Shown here: in pieces, positions 61,175 to 64,000 of the stretch
Numbering within the stretch: the first letter of the stretch is position 1
Layout: each line of letters opens with the position of its first letter
From: JAXMAR01 sp046350295
GTDB taxonomy: Bacteria > Planctomycetota > Planctomycetia > Gemmatales > Gemmataceae
Length of the DNA: 64,000 nucleotides
Direction of reading: 5' to 3'
Assembly (NCBI GenBank): GCA_046350295.1
Contig: JAXMAR010000038.1
Coordinates: 1-64,000 of the forward strand
Notes under the pieces: model-generated
What the model was told of the DNA's origin: nothing
What the model saw: the letters and a program-made list of their open reading frames with translations, nothing else
Database searches by the model: none
Program-made: the position numbers and the translations under genes

Positions 61175-63106
61175 ATGTCGTCTGTCACGGCCGCTTCTCA
61201 GCCCGCCACCGCCCAACCGAAAATCAAAGAACAGGTCGGCTCCGCCGTCATCCGCTTTTGCGGCGATTCCGGCGACGGTATGCAACTGGTAGGCACGCAG
61301 TTCACCAACGTCTCCGCCATCTTCGGCAACGACGTGAGCACGCTGCCTGACTTCCCCGCCGAGATTCGCGCCCCCGCCGGTACCCTGGCGGGGGTTTCCG
61401 GTTACCAGCTTCACTTTTCCAGCCAGGACATCTTCACGCCGGGAGACCAGGTCGACACCCTGGTCGTCATGAATCCGGCCGCCCTCAAGACCAACGTCAA
61501 CGACCTCAAGCGCGGCGGCGCCCTGATCGCGAACGAGGACGAGTTCGACAAGTCCAACCTCGTCAAGGCCGGCTATGAAGTCAGCCCCCTCGAGGACGAG
61601 GTCCTCCGGACCAAGTACCACCTGCACCGCGTGCCCATGACGCGCTTGACGCGCGACGCCGTGGCAGGGCTCGGCCTGTCGACGAAGGAAGCGGGACGTT
61701 GCAAGAACTTCTTCGCCCTGGGCCTGGTCTACTGGCTCTATGACCGCGACTCGCGGCCGACGGAGCAATGGATCAAGGACAAGTTCAAGAAGAACGCCAA
61801 CATCGGCGAGGCCAACCTGCGGGCGCTCAAGGCCGGCTTCAATTACGGTTACTCCACCGAGGCGTTCACCAAGCACTACGAGGTGCCGCGCGCGAAACTG
61901 GCGCCGGGCAAGTATCGCAAGATCACGGGCAACGAGGCGGTGGCCTGGGGCCTGGTGACGGCGGCGAAGCGGGCGGGCAAGAACCTCTTTTACGCCGGCT
62001 ACCCCATCACGCCGGCCAGCGACATCCTGCATGAACTGTCGACGATGAAGCAATTCCGCGTCCGCACCTTCCAGGCGGAGGACGAGATCGCCGCCATGGC
62101 CGCGGTGTGCGGGGCGGCCTTCGCCGGCGAGATCTCGGTAACGGCGTCGTCCGGCCCCGGCATCTGCCTCAAAGGGGAGGCGATGGGGCTGGGCGTGATG
62201 ACCGAGCTGCCGATGGTCATCGTGGACGTGCAGCGCGGCGGCCCCAGCACCGGGCTGCCGACCAAGACGGAGCAGTCCGACCTCAACCTGGCGCTTTACG
62301 GCCGTAACGGCGATTGCCCTCTGCCGGTGGTCGCCGCTTGCAGCCCCGGCGATTGCTTTGCCATGGCGCAGGAGGCGGTGCGCATCGCGGTCGAGTTCAT
62401 GACGCCGGTCATCCTCCTGACGGACGGCTATCTGGCGAATGGGGCCGAGCCGTGGATGATTCCCAAGTTCAAGGATTTCGCGCCAATCCGGATTCAGCAT
62501 CCGGAGGGGAAAACTGCCACCGAGACAAACGGGGTAAACGGTCACAACGGCAACGGCCACCACGCTGAGAACGGCGAGCACTTCCTGCCCTACGCGCGTG
62601 ATGAGAAGGGCGCCCGGCCCTGGGCCATTCCCGGCACCCCCGGACTGGAGCACCGCATCGGTGGCCTGGAGAAATCGGATATCACCGGCAACGTCGATTA
62701 TTCGCCGGCGAACCACCACAAGATGGTGATGACGCGCATGGCAAAGGTCGCCGGCATCGCCAACCACATCCCCCTCCAGGAGGTGGAGGGACCCCAGTCC
62801 GGCAAGCTGCTCGTCATCAGCTGGGGCGGTACCTATGGCTCGGTGCGCTCGGCGGTGTTGCACTGCGTCGGTCAGGGCAAATCGGTGGCACACGCCCACC
62901 TGCGCTACATGAATCCGCTGCCTCGCAACCTGGGCGACGTCATCAAACGCTACGAGCGCGTGCTGGTTCCCGAGCTGAACACGGGCCAGTTGCGAATGCT
63001 GTTGCGCGGGACGTTTCTCGTCGACGCCGTAGGCTACAACAAAGTTTACGGCAAGCCATTCCTGGTACACGAGGTCGTGCAGAAGATCGACGAGATGCTG
63101 GCGTGA
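61175..63106 (+). CDS. korA: 2-oxoacid:acceptor oxidoreductase, alpha subunit
   Basis: A 643-residue alpha subunit of a 2-oxoacid:ferredoxin oxidoreductase. The gamma-like domain comes first (VIRFCGDSGDGMQLVGTQFT, LPDFPAEIRAPAGTLAGVSG), then the alpha pyrimidine-binding domain (NLFYAGYPITPASDILHEL, VTASSGPGICLKGEAMGLGV, VDVQRGGPSTGLPTKTEQSD). The fusion of gamma and alpha is the usual bacterial form. An unusual Asn/Gly/His-rich insertion (NGVNGHNGNGHH) lies near residue 450. With KorB it oxidises 2-oxoglutarate or a similar 2-oxoacid to the acyl-CoA, reducing ferredoxin, in the cytoplasm. CAGGAG upstream decides ATG 61175. The 2-oxoacid cannot be told from sequence alone. Confidence 0.95.
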   Translation: MSSVTAASQPATAQPKIKEQVGSAVIRFCGDSGDGMQLVGTQFTNVSAIFGNDVSTLPDFPAEIRAPAGTLAGVSGYQLHFSSQDIFTPGDQVDTLVVMNPAALKTNVNDLKRGGALIANEDEFDKSNLVKAGYEVSPLEDEVLRTKYHLHRVPMTRLTRDAVAGLGLSTKEAGRCKNFFALGLVYWLYDRDSRPTEQWIKDKFKKNANIGEANLRALKAGFNYGYSTEAFTKHYEVPRAKLAPGKYRKITGNEAVAWGLVTAAKRAGKNLFYAGYPITPASDILHELSTMKQFRVRTFQAEDEIAAMAAVCGAAFAGEISVTASSGPGICLKGEAMGLGVMTELPMVIVDVQRGGPSTGLPTKTEQSDLNLALYGRNGDCPLPVVAACSPGDCFAMAQEAVRIAVEFMTPVILLTDGYLANGAEPWMIPKFKDFAPIRIQHPEGKTATETNGVNGHNGNGHHAENGEHFLPYARDEKGARPWAIPGTPGLEHRIGGLEKSDITGNVDYSPANHHKMVMTRMAKVAGIANHIPLQEVEGPQSGKLLVISWGGTYGSVRSAVLHCVGQGKSVAHAHLRYMNPLPRNLGDVIKRYERVLVPELNTGQLRMLLRGTFLVDAVGYNKVYGKPFLVHEVVQKIDEMLA

Positions 63107-63132
63107 GCGATGTGCGCCGAAGCCGGCGTCGC

Positions 63133-63170
63133 ATCCACCCGGTTCTGCGAACCTGGGCTAAACGAAATCC
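63133..63170 (+). repeat. Dispersed palindromic repeat upstream of korB
   Basis: CCCGGTTCTGCGAACCTGGG followed by CTAAACGAAAT, a slightly imperfect version of the palindrome at 31380. It lies 88 bases before the korB start and after the korA stop, so it could attenuate or regulate korB. Confidence 0.7.
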
Positions 63171-63257
63171 GACAAAGATTGGTCTTCATCCGATAGCTCA
63201 TGCACGGCGTCGCCGGCAAGCGGCGCCCAACAAAAAGCCTGAAAGGTCGCACCCACG

Positions 63258-64000
63258 ATGAGCGCTGGTCAAGCCGTCTCCAAGCCCACTCTTCCCGTCC
63301 TCACCGCCAAGGACTTCGCGAGCGATCAGGAAATCCGCTGGTGCCCGCGCTGCGGCGATTACTCGATCCTGGCCCAGGTCAAAAAAGTCCTGCCCACTCT
63401 CAACGTCCCACGCGAAAAATTCGTGTTCGTCTCGGGCATCGGCTGCTCCAGCCGCTTCCCGTATTACATGAACACCTATGGCTTCCACTCGATCCACGGC
63501 CGGGCTCCGGCGATCGCGAGCGGCGTGAAGGTCGCCCGGCCGGACCTGAACGTCTGGGTCATCACCGGGGACGGCGACGCTCTGTCGATCGGCGGCAACC
63601 ACCTGATGCACGCCATCCGCCGCAACCTCGATTTGAAGATCCTGCTGTTCAACAACCAGATCTACGGCCTCACCAAGGGACAGTACTCGCCGACGAGCCC
63701 GATGGGGCAGAAGTCGAAGAGCACCCCCTACGGCTCCGTTGACAATCCGGTGTCACCGCTGTGCTACGCGCTCGGCTCGGAGGCGACCTTCGTCGCCCGC
63801 TCGGTCGACGTCGACATCAAGCACCTGACTTACGTCATCGAGCGCGCCGCCAAGCACAAGGGGACGGCCTTCGTCGAGATCTACCAGGACTGCAACGTCT
63901 TCAACAACGGCGCCTTCGAGTACGCGTCCGAGAGAAGCCCCGAATCGGAACACGTCGTCTATCTCGAGCACGGCAAGCCGCTCATCTTTGGCAAGGGAGG
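63258..64000 (+). CDS. korB: 2-oxoacid:acceptor oxidoreductase, beta subunit (partial)
   Basis: The beta (TPP-binding) subunit; 247 residues are present and the gene runs off the window. Characteristic stretches are EIRWCPRCGDYSILAQVKKV (iron-sulfur-adjacent CxxC), FVSGIGCSSRFPYYMNTYGF and the TPP motif GDGDALSIGGNHLMHAI followed by LLFNNQIYGLTKGQ. It pairs with KorA 151 bases upstream. The C-terminus is not visible, so the full length and end are unknown. Confidence 0.95.
   Translation, partial: MSAGQAVSKPTLPVLTAKDFASDQEIRWCPRCGDYSILAQVKKVLPTLNVPREKFVFVSGIGCSSRFPYYMNTYGFHSIHGRAPAIASGVKVARPDLNVWVITGDGDALSIGGNHLMHAIRRNLDLKILLFNNQIYGLTKGQYSPTSPMGQKSKSTPYGSVDNPVSPLCYALGSEATFVARSVDVDIKHLTYVIERAAKHKGTAFVEIYQDCNVFNNGAFEYASERSPESEHVVYLEHGKPLIFGKG

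Noticed and set aside
60623..63070. Open frame of 815 codons on the minus strand opposite korA
   Set aside because: Antisense shadow; it crosses the divergent region and the small membrane protein without any domain.

Overview
The window is high-GC bacterial chromosome that looks like a planctomycete, most probably Gemmataceae or a close relative. The evidence is the mix of families: two Tat-exported DUF1501 proteins, a DUF1559 prepilin-like protein, a secreted metalloprotease with an N-terminal LEPR-XLL type motif, a PEP-CTERM protein, a DUF2330 protein, a WD40 protein, vWA/GYF and zinc-ribbon membrane proteins, and a Cys-rich exported protein of a planctomycete type. No rRNA, tRNA, CRISPR array or prophage was recognised. 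Family names come from reading motifs by eye, not from searches.

Layout. 1-12.5 kb: membrane proteins with zinc-ribbon, GYF and vWA domains, a Nudix plus metallophosphatase pair, serine hydroxymethyltransferase (glyA), and several small secreted proteins and lipoproteins. 12.6-18.5 kb, minus strand: a DUF1501 protein, an exported ABM-like protein and a DUF4139 protein whose gene is split by an IS630-family element with intact ends and a TA target duplication. 19.2-23.9 kb: an exopolysaccharide export cluster with a Wza-like lipoprotein, two small exported proteins (one with an in-frame TGA), an ExeA-like ATPase and a CpsD-like P-loop protein without the Walker A lysine. 24-28.2 kb: a two-gene minus-strand unit (Uma2-like plus HEPN-like), a second DUF1501 protein, and a two-gene plus-strand unit ending in a protein with conserved Cys and His. 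28.2-36.6 kb: a frame-disrupted TPR metallopeptidase, MazG-like protein, a membrane protein coupled to an ABC ATPase, a YcxB-like protein and a second Cys/His protein behind a possible ribosome-site hairpin. 36.7-47.3 kb: ARPP-1-like, DUF1559, an amino-acid permease with an inserted coiled coil, DUF2330, PEP-CTERM and a double-zincin metalloprotease. 47.7-64 kb: a frame-disrupted WD40 gene, two DUF6263-like secreted proteins, mtaB, a STAS protein, a NagB-like protein, a 1219-residue secreted glycoside-hydrolase-like protein, and the alpha and beta subunits of a 2-oxoacid:acceptor oxidoreductase (korA, korB; korB runs off the end).

How the genes work together. Clear functional units are the polysaccharide export cluster, the coupled membrane protein/ABC ATPase pair, the KorAB pair that oxidises 2-oxoacids to acyl-CoA with ferredoxin, and perhaps the NagB-like and glycoside-hydrolase-like pair. 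Much of the rest is exported protein of unknown role, as is usual in this phylum.

The most unusual signals are small-scale: a precisely placed IS630 whose removal restores an 896-residue protein; an in-frame TGA in a Cys-rich protein; a 10-bp stem that covers the ribosome site of one gene; a palindromic repeat found four times, always upstream of a plus-strand gene and in the same orientation; two intergenic hairpins built from short tandem repeats; a MITE-like element; and two cases where a small gene is followed by a fragment copied from the gene before it. Two genes carry clusters of frame changes, which may be decay or assembly error.
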